Part shown: in pieces, positions 36,561 to 49,500 of the stretch | How the letters are laid out: each line of letters starts with the position of its first letter | How positions within the stretch are numbered: position 1 is the first letter of the stretch | Translations under genes and position numbers: made by a program | The notes under the pieces: model-generated | What the model was told of the DNA's origin: nothing | The model's database searches: none | The model's input: the letters and a program-made list of their open reading frames with translations, nothing else | From: Motacilla alba alba | Taxonomy: Eukaryota; Chordata; Aves; Passeriformes; Motacillidae | DNA length: 64,000 nucleotides | Direction of reading: 5' to 3' | Assembly (NCBI RefSeq): GCF_015832195.1 | Contig: NC_052020.1 | Coordinates: 7,880,254-7,944,253 of the forward strand

Positions 36561-39500
36561 CCCAGCCCAGGGAATGCCCCCAGGGTCCCCACGACTCCCC
36601 CTTTGGATATTACTGATAGAGCTGCTCTGAAGGAGTAACCGAATTAACACAAAATGACAAAAACAATCAAATGCGCGCACAAGACAGTTTTCACAATGCG
36701 AACAATTCTGAGTCCCCAGTGTCCAGACATATTTTCTGGAGCGTCTTAGAGCTGGCAGGAGGGATGCGGGGTTTTCTTAGTATGGTTAATCAAGAAACTG
36801 AGTCAGGAGAGGGTTCTTTCCTCTCTGCCTCCAGCAGGAATTAAACCCTCCCGGGCAGAGCTGAGGGGAGGGAACTGGCAGGGACAGAGGGTTGGAAATG
36901 GTGTGTGAGACCCCCCTGAGGCATCTCCTGTCTGGGAGGCTCCTGAACATCGAATGAAGCTCAGGGCAGGCTGCGGATTGTGGGCTCGGTTTGGTTTTTT
37001 TTAAGCTGGGGCAAAGGATGTTAAAGTTTCTGGCCAGCTGGAGGATTTTTCCCCTGTGGTGGTTTCTCTCTCGGAGTGGGCTTTGAGTTGCCCCGCAGAT
37101 GAAGCTGCTCAGTGAAGTTGTGTGGAGCAAATTCAGTGCTAAACTCCTTTCTCTTCAGGGACTCTGGCCTTGTGTTTTTCGAGGCGGGAGGGGAAGAGCA
37201 GCTCGGCAAACACTCGATGGTTTAGGACAAGACCATTCACAGAATCACAGAATTGTTCAGGGTGGAAAAGCCCTCCCAGACCACTGAGGCCAAAGCAGCC
37301 ACTAACCCCCGTCCCCAAGGGCCACATCTGCGTGGCTTTTAAATCCCTGCAGGGATGGGGTCTTGACAGCCCACTCAGGGAAGAAATTTTGCCTTAAAAC
37401 CAACCTAAACCTCCCCTGGCATAGCCTGAGGCCATTTCCCCTCCTCTTGTCCCTTGTTCCTGGGAGCAGAGCCCGACCTGGCTGTCCCTTCCCGTCAGGG
37501 ATCTGTGCAGAGCCCCCTGAGCCCCCTTTTCTCCAGGCTGAGCCCCTTTCCCAGCTCCCTCAGCCACTCCTGGTGCTCCAGCCCCTTCCCCAGCTCCATT
37601 CCCTTCCCTGGACCTGCTCCAGCCCCTCCATGTCGTTCTTGCAGTGAGGGGCCCAAAACTGAGCCCAGGGTTTTGCCCTCCCCCGTGCTGAGCAGAGGGG
37701 AACAGAGGAACAACCCCTGCCCTGCTGCTCTGCTCTAACTGCTGTGGAGCTGACAATTCGTTTGTCTCCACTCTGTGGGCAAACCAAATGAACTGATTAT
37801 TAAGAAAAATCCAAAAAGACTTGGAAAAGAATGGGTTCTTCGGGTGGCAGAGGAGGGATGTTGGCGTTATTTGCTGATGGGTTCTGGCATCTCCCAGCTC
37901 TGGTTGTGCTCGCTGAAGCCCTCTGTGGAAAATCCATATGAGTGGGTTATCCATTAGAGACAAAAGTGTGTTTAGCCTGGAATTTCCAGCGTTGGTTCTG
38001 GCAGAGAAGGGAGCTGAGGACACAGGAGGTAAAACCCAGTGTCCTGCAGCCCTGGGGTGGGCACAGACACAGCTTCGCTTGGTGCCAAGGGAGCCCTGTG
38101 TTCTCCAGGTGGGAACACAGCTGTAAAGTCAAGCCCAGAGGAACACTTTGCTTTGTGGTGTTCCCTGAGAGCTGTTGGTGAGTGCTCTGTGCCTTGGCAG
38201 GTCGTCATCCTCCACCACATGCTGTCCAAGGCCACGGTGAAGGCCAGGCCCTCTGTGCTCTGGTGCTACAAGAAGGAGCTGGGCTTCAGCAGGTGAGAGA
38301 CCCCCGGCTCCTGCTGCTCCCTGGGGAGCAGGGCTGGAGGCTGAGGGCAGGGGTGGGAGGGAAGCCAGGGGAAATCTGCTCCTCCAGGACTGAAATTTGG
38401 CTTCCATAACAGAGTTGGCACCGGCAGAGAGTACCTCTGGTTTTTCTCCTGTAGCTCTAACTCTGACTCTGCTGCCCTGGGCCAAACTCCCCCTCGCCTT
38501 TTTAACCTCAGCACTTGGGTTCCTCATTTCTTTAACCTCAACACTTGGGTTCCTCAGTTCTTTAACCTCAAAACTTGGGTTCCTCACTTCTTTAACCTCA
38601 GCACTTGGGTTCCTCAGTCCTTTAACCTCAACACTTGGGTTCCTCAGTCCTTTAACCTCAACACTTGGGTTCCTCACTTCTTTAACCTCAGTCATATTTA
38701 GGACTGAGCTCTGACTGCCAAGGCTCAGCCTGAGCACGCCTTCCTCAAACCCCTTCCCAAGAAAACTCCTGTATGGTTCTTTTCCCCCTCCAGCCACAGG
38801 AAGAAGAGGATGAGGCAGCTCCAGAAGAAGATTAAGAGTGGAACTCTGAACATCAAGGATGATGATCCCTTCGAGCTGTTCATTGCAGCCACAAACATCC
38901 GCTACTGCTACTACAACGAAACGCACAAGATCCTCGGGAACACCTTTGGAATGTGTGTCCTGCAGGTCAGGAGCTCCTTGGCTGCCAAAAGGGCTCTACA
39001 ATAAGCAGTTGAAATGTTGCAGGAGTGGGCTTTGTTGCTTCTGTCACTTCAGTTTTGGTGGCCTTGCTTATCCCTCTCGAGTTGTGTGAGGGTGAGGTGG
39101 CCTCGTGGGTGGGAGTTGGAGCAGGGTGCAAATTTCAGTGGGAATTAAACTGTGAGCAATAAAGCTTTTAGGCTTTCTGTGCCTTTCAGTAGGAGCCAGC
39201 TGCACTGCTGGACTCGGGGCAACTCTGAAGTTCTTTTTACTGCCCAGGATTTTGAAGCCTTGACTCCGAACCTGTTGGCCAGAACTGTGGAGACAGTGGA
39301 AGGTGGTGGGATTGTGGTGATTCTGCTGAGAACCATGAACTCCCTGAAGCAGCTCTATACAATGACCATGGTATGTGCAGCACAGTGGGTCTGTTCTCTG
39401 CCAGCAGCTGCCTTGAGGTGATGCTGGGTGGGTATTTATTGATTCTATTATGGGCTGTTATCTTCCATCTTCTTTCCTGCTCCTTCTTTCAGGAGTGGGA

Positions 39501-41600
39501 GGAGATGGGATGGGATTTGTTGCGCTCAGGCATTTCTGAAATGCTGCAGATGTGGGTGTTTCACCACCAAGTCAGGATCCTGTCTGGGATGTGCTGTGGA
39601 TGGAAGTGGAGAGTCAAGAGGAAGGGAAGGAAGGGGTCACAATCCTGTAAATGTCACTGTCACATTTTCTTTCTGTTTCCTTCCCCTTTTTTTTTTTCAG
39701 GACGTTCACTCCCGGTACAGGACAGAGGCCCACCAGGATGTGGTGGGGAGGTTCAATGAGAGGTGAGTGGCTCAGAGTGCAAAGGAGCTGGGCTGGCAGC
39801 CCAAGGAAAGCATCAGGAGCAGCACTGGCTCTTCCTGATGGGAAAACATCCCATAGATCTCCATTGGAACAGGCCTTTTTCTGGGAGCTGGACTTGCAGC
39901 TCAGCTGTGGGGAGCTGTGAATACTCAGCTCTGGGGAGAATTCTCTGTGTTTAGAAGAGAGTTCAGATGAACCACCAGGGACTGCTGCTGGTGTTTTTAC
40001 TGAGTTTTCTCTGCCTGCTCAGGTTCATTCTGTCCCTGGCCTCGTGCAAGACCTGCCTGGTGATCGATGACCAGCTGAACATCCTGCCCATCTCCAGCCA
40101 CACTGCCAACATCACTCCTGTGCCCCCCCAGTCCCAGGTCAGTGAGTGATCCCAGCCCTTTTCCCTGCCACCAATCCCTCTGAGTTGGCCACAGGCTGTT
40201 AAAGATTTAAAAATATAATTTTTTTTATTTCCTCCTGATTTATATCAAAGGATGGCATTGGAGAGTAGAAGCAGAACGTTTTGCAAAAATTACGTGGGTG
40301 GAGCTTGGGGAGCTGTTTTTTCTCTATTTTGCTTATTTTTTTTAATTTTCTGTCCTATCCTTTTTGTGCTTGCCCAACTATTAGTATTAATAATAATTAT
40401 TATTTTTATTATTAATAATAAATAATATTTATTAATTTTCCTGTACTGCTGCTTAGCCCAGTGAGGTGGAGCTTGATTGTGGTTGCATGGAGGGATTTCA
40501 AGCTGCTGGACAGAAGGGACAAGACCAATAAAAATACTTCTTTGGCAGCTGGAGGGTGGGAGAGCACTTTGGAAATAAGTATGTTGCAGACTTAGGACAC
40601 AGCTGGAGGCTGTGGCAGGTGTTTCAATTTCTGAGTTACATCTGTCACATTCCAGGAAGAATTCCCTGAGGATAATCCAGACACGCGTTTGCACTGTTAG
40701 AAGTGTACCCTTTCATCACTTCAGTTGTAGACTGCAGTAAAGTGGAACCAGTTTTAAACAGAAATCTTGAAGCATTCAAGCTGTGCTGTGTGGCCTAAGA
40801 AATAACCAAGACAGGTTCTGTCAGAGATGGTAAAAACATTCTAATAGGGCACTGATTAAAAAATAAATTAATCAAACAACCTCCTTTTATCATTAGGCCA
40901 GCACTGACAGCAGCACAAATGCTTATCTGTTGGCTGGAGAGGCTGGTGCCTTTGGAATTTTAAGTGACACCCAGGAAAATCAGCCTTCATTCCCATCCAA
41001 AACTGGTTTTTGTGTTTGTGTCCGAGTTTATTGTTTGGCTCTGAAGGTCTTGGTACTGTTTTGGTATTGGTGCTGCAGTGGTTCTTCCCCCTGCGTGGAC
41101 ACTTCATGTGAGAGGTGTAACAAAGGTCATGAATGTCCAAAGACTAAAAAATGAATGAAATATTCAGAGCACTCTTCTTTAATCTGTTTTTCCTATCGAT
41201 GTCATTCTGTAATTACCATGTACTGCAAAATCCTTCCCTTTTTTCCCTTCCAACCCTGGGGAAGTCAGGACTGGGGATCCTCTTTGTGACCATTCTCCTG
41301 AAGCTGCCTGGAAATTTAAGTGTTAAATATATGCCTGTCCATATAAATTCTCATGGTTTTGGGGAATACATTCTTCTTGGGGTAACTTTTCCTTCCAGAT
41401 CCCTTTCTCTGCCTGCCCAAAGGTGTCAGAAGACACCACAAAGGTAGAATTGTGCTGAAATGCCCTTGGCTCATCCTGTTGTGTGCCCGTAGGAGGAGAG
41501 CCTGGGGCCCCAGGACTTGGAGCTGAGAGAGCTGAAGGAGAGCCTGCAGGACACACAGCCTGTGGGAGTGCTGGTGGATGGCTGCAAAACCCTGGATCAG
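36433..41600 (+). CDS. NAT10: NAT10 exons 1-7 (residues 1-260, N-terminal TmcA-like domain)
   Basis: Exons: 36433-36540, 38201-38292, 38794-38965, 39248-39370, 39701-39762, 40023-40137, 41493-41600. Recognisable segments include the LIENGV and FVVVGDRGKDQ start, LHHMLSKATVKARPSVLW, FELFIAATNIRYCYY, DFEALTPNLLARTVE and LVIDDQLNILPISSH. Exon 7 is followed by only seven intron bases before an LTR begins. Confidence 0.97.
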
Positions 41601-44600
41601 GTTGGTGTGATGCCTCAGGTTTATATTTTTCAGATTCTTTACTGCTTTAGTGTGTAGTTCTGAGTTTCATGGTAGGGGATAGTAAGCTCTCTTCGCAGAG
41701 CAGGGAGACAAAACAAGGTAGGTAGACCAAGAATAAATGGTCCAAATTTCAGGCCCAAGATCATAAACAATGGCAGAATGAAGAGAGGAGAACAGGAAGG
41801 ATGGGACTTCATGGGCTAAAGCCCATGGTTAATTGGACAATTAACCCCAATATGCAAATGGAGCAGACCTTATAAAAGTGAGAGACCTCGCGACCATTTT
41901 GTGACCATTTTGGTTCATCTTGGGTGCAGCCCTGGCTGGGCTCTTGTGCTGCCCAGGGTGGATCCATGGAGGCCTTTAATAAATCCCTGCTTTATCCTTT
42001 AACTCCATCTAGCCTCTGTTCTAGGGCAGCCTTCTCAAGGCATCAGGCGTGCTGGCCAGAGCTGAGCTTCTCTGCGTGTGGCAGGTCCCAGGGTGAGAGA
42101 AACTCAGACTCTGTTTTCTGGGGGCTTTCTGATCCTCAGGCAAAAGCAGTTCTAAAATTCATTGAAGCCATTTCTGAGAAGACCCTGAGGAGCACTGTGG
42201 CATTAACAGCAGCCAGGGGACGAGGGAAATCTGCTGCTTTGGGGCTGGCCATTGCTGGAGCAGTGGCTTTTGGGTGAGTGATCCCCCCTCCAATCCCTCA
42301 GGCCTTATCTGCATCCATGAGTTTAAAAAAAAACCCCAAACACAACCAAGATGGCAAGATTGGAATATATTTGTAATTTCCAATCTTAAATCCCTCATTT
42401 TTAATCTTGTATCTTTTGATACAAGATTGTATCTTGACAAGATTGTGTCTTTTGGTCAAATTTTTCTTAAAACTCAAAATAATCACACATTAATCAAGAT
42501 CAGTGTCCATAGGAATCTGCTGTGTTTTGGTTATTAGATAATGTCACCCCTTCCTATTAAAAACCCATCCTGTTTAGTACTTATGTAGTAAAATTTGTTA
42601 GAAAAATCGTTCAGCTCTTGTTTGGTTTTTTTCTCTGCAGTTACTCCAATATCTTTGTCACATCTCCCAGCCCTGACAACCTCCACACTCTCTTTGAGTT
42701 CATATTTAAAGGCTTTGATGCACTTCAGTATCAGGTGAGGGGAGCAGACTGTTTTACAATATTTTCAAAGCTTTCCTGCTTAGGAAGTTTTACACCTCAT
42801 CTGTGCTTTTGGCTACAAATGTTTGCTACCAGCCTTTTTCACCATGTTCTGCAAGAAAAGGAATCGTGGTAGAGTTGGTTTTGAGCAGGGTAAACCAGTT
42901 TCTTTGTGAAGCAGATTTTAACATCAGTAAATGATTTCCCAGTTCTCAGGCCTTTGAAGCTTTTATAAGAATTTTTTTTTTTGAGAATGTGAAATAACAA
43001 TGTCAGAGCTTATTTTGATGATGATGGTAAATTATCTTTTTCTTAGATCTTGGCTTTTTATGTTGTTTAAAAATGTTCTTTTCCAGGAGCACCTGGACTA
43101 TGAGATTGTTCAATCCTTAAATCCAGAGTTCAACAAGGCAGTGGTCAGAGTGAATGTCTTCAAGGAGCACAGGCAGACCATCCAGGTAATTGGCATTCTT
43201 ACCTTTCCAGTTTTGTTCCTGGCTGTAGTTTTTGCCAGAGTTGAAGCTGTTTTGATTTTAAGCATGTTCATTCTGTGTGATGTGGAGCTGTCCTGGTGGG
43301 GTTTGCTGTAAGGCAGATCTTCAGGGAGTGACCTCCTCAAAATACCTTCTCTCTTCCAGAGAATAACTTGTAGATTACAAAGCTCCCTCGTGGGTTTCTC
43401 CCAAAACAAAAGCAAAGGAAGGTGAAAGGAGTGAAGCCTTAAGTTTTAGCTTTCATATTTTTCAGATTCTGTGCTGCTTTAGTGTGTAACTCTGAGCTTC
43501 ATAGTAAGTAAGGTCTCTTCACAGAGGGAATTCCTTTTCCAGCTTGGGAACCAAGGGCAGCTGTGACAGCCTCAGGCCCAAAAAGCATAAACAGTGGTGA
43601 ATTGAAGAGAGAAAAAGAAGAAGGAAGGGACTTCATAACCTAAAGCTGTAACTGGACAATTAACTCCAATATGCTAATGGACCAGAACTTATAAAAGTGT
43701 GAGACCTCATGACCAGTTGTCCATTTTGTGACCATTTTGGGTTCATCTTGGGTGCAGCCCTGGCTGGCTCTTGTACTGCCCAAGGTGGATCCATGGAGGT
43801 CTTTTGGTAAATCCCTGCTTTATTCTTTAACTCTGTCCAGCCTCTGTTCTAGGGCAGCCTTCTCAAGGCATCTGGAGCAGTGCAGGAAGAGGTTTTAGTG
43901 ATTAGATTTCCTTTATTCTCCTCGCCTCTGCAGATGAATTCCTGTGGAGTTGTGCCAAACAAGACGTGTGAGCCAGTCCTTGTTAGAGCAGCATAACCCC
44001 TCTCCTGACTTTCTGCTCTTCCACATCTCAGTCTCTGGCTCGGTGTTTGAGGAGAACAGGGACTACAAAGAGCTTTCCAGGGCCCCAGCTTTGAGAGCCC
44101 TGGTGTTTCCCTGCTGGCAGCTGCTGGCAGTGACAGTGTCCCCTCCTTTGCAGTACATCCACCCTGCTGATTCTGTGAAGCTGGGCCAGGCCGAGCTCGT
44201 GGTGATCGACGAAGCCGCTGCCATTCCTCTGCCCCTGGTGAAGAACCTGCTGGGCCCGTACCTGGTGTTCATGGCTTCCACCATCAACGGGTAAGGCTGG
44301 AGCAGCCACTCCGTGCCGGGCCTCCCCAGAGCCCTGGATGGCTGCCTGGTTCCTGTGCTCGCTGCTTCAGGCTCCCTGTGTCCTGGTTCCCAGGTACGAG
44401 GGCACCGGGCGGTCGCTGTCCCTGAAGCTCATCCAGCAGCTGCGCCAGCAGAGCGCCCAGAGCCAGGTGACCCTGACAGCAGAGAACAAATCCACAGCCA
44501 CTGCCAAGCTCACCTCAGGTACAGCACCTCTTGGCTCTGTGTCCCACGCAGCCTGTGTGTGTCCTGGGGCTGCTGTCAGCCTGATCCGTGGCTGTCCCAC

Positions 44601-46487
44601 CCATCCGTGTGCTTTGCAGCTCTGGGAAGGGGCTTGTGTGGGGAAATGACAGAACTCTGCTGGCTTTCCCTCACAAGTTTCAGATGGAGGGTTTTTAAGA
44701 AGTGAAAAATCAGCATCTGACAGTTTTCTAATCTGGGAGCCCTTCAGAGCTCCTGTGGGTGCTTGTCTGGCTGTGGCTTCCAGCACTGAGTGTCTTTTGC
44801 AACCCTTGCAGCTCGCACGTTGCACGAGGTGTCCCTGCACGAGTCCATCAGGTACGCTCCTGGGGACCCCGTGGAGAAGTGGCTGAATGATCTCCTGTGC
44901 TTGGACTGCCTCAACATCACCAGGATCATCTCTGGCTGCCCTCTGCCAGACACCTGTGACCTGTATCCTCGCTGAAAGGTTCTCAGCCTGGTTGGTGGTT
45001 GGGATGAGCTCAGCACACGGTCTTTTCCCTAAGACCTCACTGCTGGAGTTAAGCTCTCGTAGCACTGGTGGTGGGTGCTGCCAGGACATCACCAAACCCC
45101 AGTTTTGCTGCAGAGGCAGCCTCGAGGACGGGTTGCATGAGGGGAAGCTCTTGTTGGAGTTACAAAAGGTTTATCTTTACAGGTGAAGGGTGTGAAAGCT
45201 GCAGACACCGCCTAACATCATTTGTTCTTGTAGATTAAGCTGTGGAGTCTAAGAGGACAAGCCAGCCTGTGGTCCAGATACTGAAAGTAAACCAACAGGG
45301 AGCTTTTTCCTGGTTCCCAAGGAGGTTTTTTCCTTAATCCCTGTGTTTAGATACTATGTAAATAGAGACACACTCTTTTGTTACCACAGAGCATCAGAAG
45401 TTTTCTTGCAGAGGCTGATGGCCCTCTATGTGGCTTCACACTACAAGGTAGGGCTCGGGCTTCTTGCATCCAGTTTCGTTCCCAATTTCAGTGTGGAATT
45501 TTCTTGTGCTTGTTATCGCAGCCTGGTTGACATTTCTCATCAGCTTCTGTTGCTTCTGCTTGCATGCAGAGCTGTGTTCTCCTTTCTCTGAGATCTCTGC
45601 CTCAGTCCTGGCTGTACACACTGGATTTCCAGATAGTCTGAAATATTTTTGCCTTGAGATAATGTGGAGACTAAAATTCTAAATGAGCCTCCCAGCTTGT
45701 CAGAATTTTATCAGTGCTGAACCTCATTTGCAGTTCTCTTTACCATGTCCTGGTGGCCTCAAGTTCATCACCTTTATGAGACTGAAAAGAGGAATAATTC
45801 ATCTCAAGGTTTCAAGACCAGGGTTGATCTGTAAATGTGAGTGGGGAAGTCCAGAAGTGCTGAGCTACTGAGTTCTAAAAATCTGAGGCTTAAAAAAGAA
45901 ATTAGATTTGGTACTCAGGAGGTAAGGAGCTGTATGAAAACAGGAAGCTCAGGTTCATACATGTTAGAGCACAAGGTTTCCCTTGAGGAGAACAGATGCT
46001 GTCTGGGGATGTGATAGCCGTGAGTTGGCCTGGGAAGTTCCTCCATCCCTCAGCATTGTATGAGTTCTAAATTTCTTAATAGCTCTAAATTTGGAAAATA
46101 GAGTGATTGTTTAGAAATCAGCTGGACTTTAAAGCTCTCCTCAGGAAATAACCATTTGGGTAATACTCTCAGGCACATTTGTGGCATTTTTGGGTTTGTC
46201 CTGTGCAGGGCCAGGAGCTGGACTTAATCCTGATGGGTCCCTTCCAACTCAGGGTATTCTGTGATTCTCTGGACAGTTTTTGATCTTTCTGATGTCTTCC
46301 CCCTTCAGAACTCCCCCAATGACCTCCAGATGCTCTCTGATGCCCCTGCCCATCATCTCTTTTGCCTTTTGCCTCCTGTTCCACCCACCCAGAATTCGTT
46401 ACCAGAAGTCCTGGCTGTTGTTCAGGTAAGAGAACGACTCAAGTGTCAGTTTTGATTTGATCCTGGTCTGATGGAGCAGGAGGAAGC

Positions 46488-46523
<36 letters not shown>

Positions 46524-49500
46524 CATGGCTTTGTGTCTTTCCTGGCAGGTGTGCATGGAGGGAGAGATCTCCCGCCAGTCCATCATGAACAGCCTCTCCA
46601 GGGGAAAGAAAGCCTCTGGGGATCTTATTCCCTGGACCGTTTCAGAGCAGGTGGGTGATTTGGCTGTGCACTGGCACCCAGGGTGTATTTCGTGTATTTC
46701 TTGTTTCCAGAGTGCCCAGCTGTGTCCTTTAAATGGGCTCTTTGTCCCTTGTGCAGTTCCAGGATCCGGATTTTGGGGGCCTCTCCGGCGGGCGCGTCGT
46801 TCGCATCGCGGTTCACCCGGATTACCAGGGGGTAAAGTACCTGGGAGCGGGGACATGGCTCTGCAGCCAGAGCTCAGGAACAGGGCAAACATTGCAGTTC
46901 CTCCAGTTCTTAGCATTTTAAGCTCAGGGCACCAAACCAGTGCTCCCTAGGCAGCACTGGGAGCATCCCGATCCACTGTACACAACCCAGGGGTATTTAC
47001 TGTGACATTACCGAGTGTTTGGCATTTTCTGAGTGCCAGAGTTAAGCCCCAAGAATTGCTACACAGCCCTGAGCTACCAGAGCTGATGCTGATTTCTTCT
47101 GTACTGTCCTTCTCCCTGGAGCTGCCACATGGCCAAAAAAAAAAAAGCATTTTTGCAGTGACTGAGTGATGGCTGCAGTGCTGATTGCTAGTGGGTTTTA
47201 AGGGGAGAACGCTGTTGCCCTATATTAAAAATCAGAGATCTCATTTTGGTTCCATTTGGTTGTTGCTTCTTCACAGATGGGCTATGGCAGCAGAGCTCTG
47301 GCTTTGCTGCAGATGTACTATGAAGGCAAATTCCCATGTTTGGAAGAAGAAACGGTTCAAAAGCCAAAAGAAATCACGACTGTGAGCAGTGAGGTATGGT
47401 AATTTATTTTTATTTTCTACCATGCTAAGCTGCGTAATTTCCCCTGTAACTGTCCACTCTGTAGGGAGGAAATACTCAGATTTGATTTTCATAGAGAGGA
47501 AGAGCTGTAATTTGCAGCTTTCTGTGGGGATTGCTGCTAACCCATTCCCACTTTCTTTTCCAGACTGTTGGTTTATTAGAAGAGGTTGTGACACCCCGGA
47601 AAGATTTGCCTCCTTTGCTGCTCAAACTGAGTGAGAGACAAGCTGAGCACCTGGACTATCTCGGGGTGTCTTATGGCCTGACACCCAGATTGCTCAAGTA
47701 GGACATGATTCTATTTCCCAGTTACATCTTGCCCTTCTTTAACAGATAATCAGCTTTACATGCCTGATTTTTCCAGGGTGTAGAAGTAAGAACAGCCTGT
47801 GATAGATAGGGAGTGGTTAAATCTCATCCCTGTGACCTGTAGAAACTTGAGGTGCTGCTGACTTCAGAGCTGGTGGTTTTTTTTTTCCCTGACTGATGTA
47901 AATGCCTTTCACAGCACCTTGAAAGTTTGTGCATTTTTTGACATTACACTCATAATTTTTCACCCCTCTGAGCTGGACCCTCTGTCAGGTGGGTGCTGCT
48001 CCTGCTTTCTGACAGAAACCTCATTTGCTCCGATTGTTGGAGTGTCTTAGAGACTTTTGCTTGCTCCTCACCAGCTGTCCTTGTACAGCAGATAAAATTG
48101 CATTTAACCACAATTTATTACTTATTTAGCTCCATAATTCTCAGTGTGTTCCTCCTTTTTCCCAGGTTCTGGAAGCGGGCTGGATTTGTGCCGGTTTATC
48201 TGAGGCAGACCCCTGTAAGTACCACACTGTTCCTGAGTGAAAATCCAGCCCTGCTGAAATCCCTGGGCGTGCATTCCAGTAGATTCTGTGACAAGGGGTT
48301 TGGGGCAGGAGGGTTTGCTGAGGCTGCTTTTAAGGCTTGGTTTATGTTCATTTTTGTTCTTTGGGTCTGTAGCTAACGAGTAGAGTTTTAGGGCTGTGAA
48401 TGTGGGCCTCCAAGTAGTTTGCACATAAAAATTTAGAGCTGTTGAGGGCTGTTAACGTGGTTATTGGTAAAATAGCTGAGATTTACCAAGTTCTAGAAGT
48501 TCATAGGTTTTCCATTAAGTGGAGGTGGTCAGTAGCAGTTGATGCATTTGTTGGTGTTGATTTAGAAGGTATTTCCCTTCCTCAGCTGAGCACGGAGTGC
48601 AAAAGGCTCATGGGGGTGATGGGAAATCCACCACAGAATCACAGGACTGTATCTTATTTATCAGAATGACCTGACAGGGGAGCATTCCTGCATCATGCTG
48701 AAGATGCTCAATGAAGAGGACTCTGAGCAGGAGCCTTGGCTCACTGCCTTCTGGAAAGGTAACTCTGATCCTGCTGACTCTGCAGGAACCCTCTGGGCTG
48801 TTCATTATTCTAGAGGTGCACTGGGCTAATTTATTTTGTCCTCTTGCCCTGTAGATTTTAGGAGGCGCTTCCTTTCCCTGCTTTCCTACCAGTTCAGCAA
48901 CTTCTCTCCCTCCTTGGCACTGAATATTCTACAGAACAAAAATATCAAACAGCAGCCCCAAGCACGTGAGTACCCTGGCTGGGACAGTGTGACAGAGCAT
49001 GGCTGGAGCCTGGCAGCTCAATTTGCCGTTTTCTCAAGATGTTCAGCAGAGGAGAATCCTCTGGGGAGAACTTGGTACCTGTGTCCTGTGGGGTTTTAGT
49101 GTCTGTGCTGGCTGGAGGGTTTTCCTGCTGCAGCAAGGGAACAAACCTCTTTTACAGCAAAACCAGTGTGAATTGTTAAAGGCAAAGGAAAACTATTAAA
49201 TACTTGAACACGTGCTAAATAAACACTGAGGTCCTGGGTGCTTGAAGTGCATTGCCAACCTTGCTGTGTTCCTCTGCTCCCCACCAGCCATCAGCCGTGC
49301 AGAGCTGGAGTCAGCCTTCATCCCGTACGACCTGAAGAGGCTGGAGATGTACTCCCGCAACATGGTGGACTACCACCTCATCATGGACATGGTTCCCACC
49401 CTTGCCAGGATGTTTTTCCTCAGCCAGATGGGAGACATCTCCCTGTCTGCTGCGCAGTCGGTGCGTGTGGGCGGGCTGGAGCGAGGGTCTGGGGGGTGAG

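Noticed and set aside
35701..36680. Long Arg/Glu/Gly/Ser-rich open frames around the NAT10 start
   Set aside because: They are products of the 5' minisatellite. The genuine frame starts at 36433.
38499..38692. Regular 30-bp repeats resembling a CRISPR array
   Set aside because: The units are contiguous with no variable spacers, inside an intron of a bird gene. It is a minisatellite.
42395..42440. Short palindrome around AATCTTGTATC / GATACAAGATT in NAT10 intron 8
   Set aside because: Only about 10-11 bp of stem in AT-rich intron. It is too weak to separate from chance.
48630..48664. ACAGAATCACAG resembling a CR1 end just before NAT10 exon 21
   Set aside because: The following sequence does not continue as CR1. 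The match is too short.
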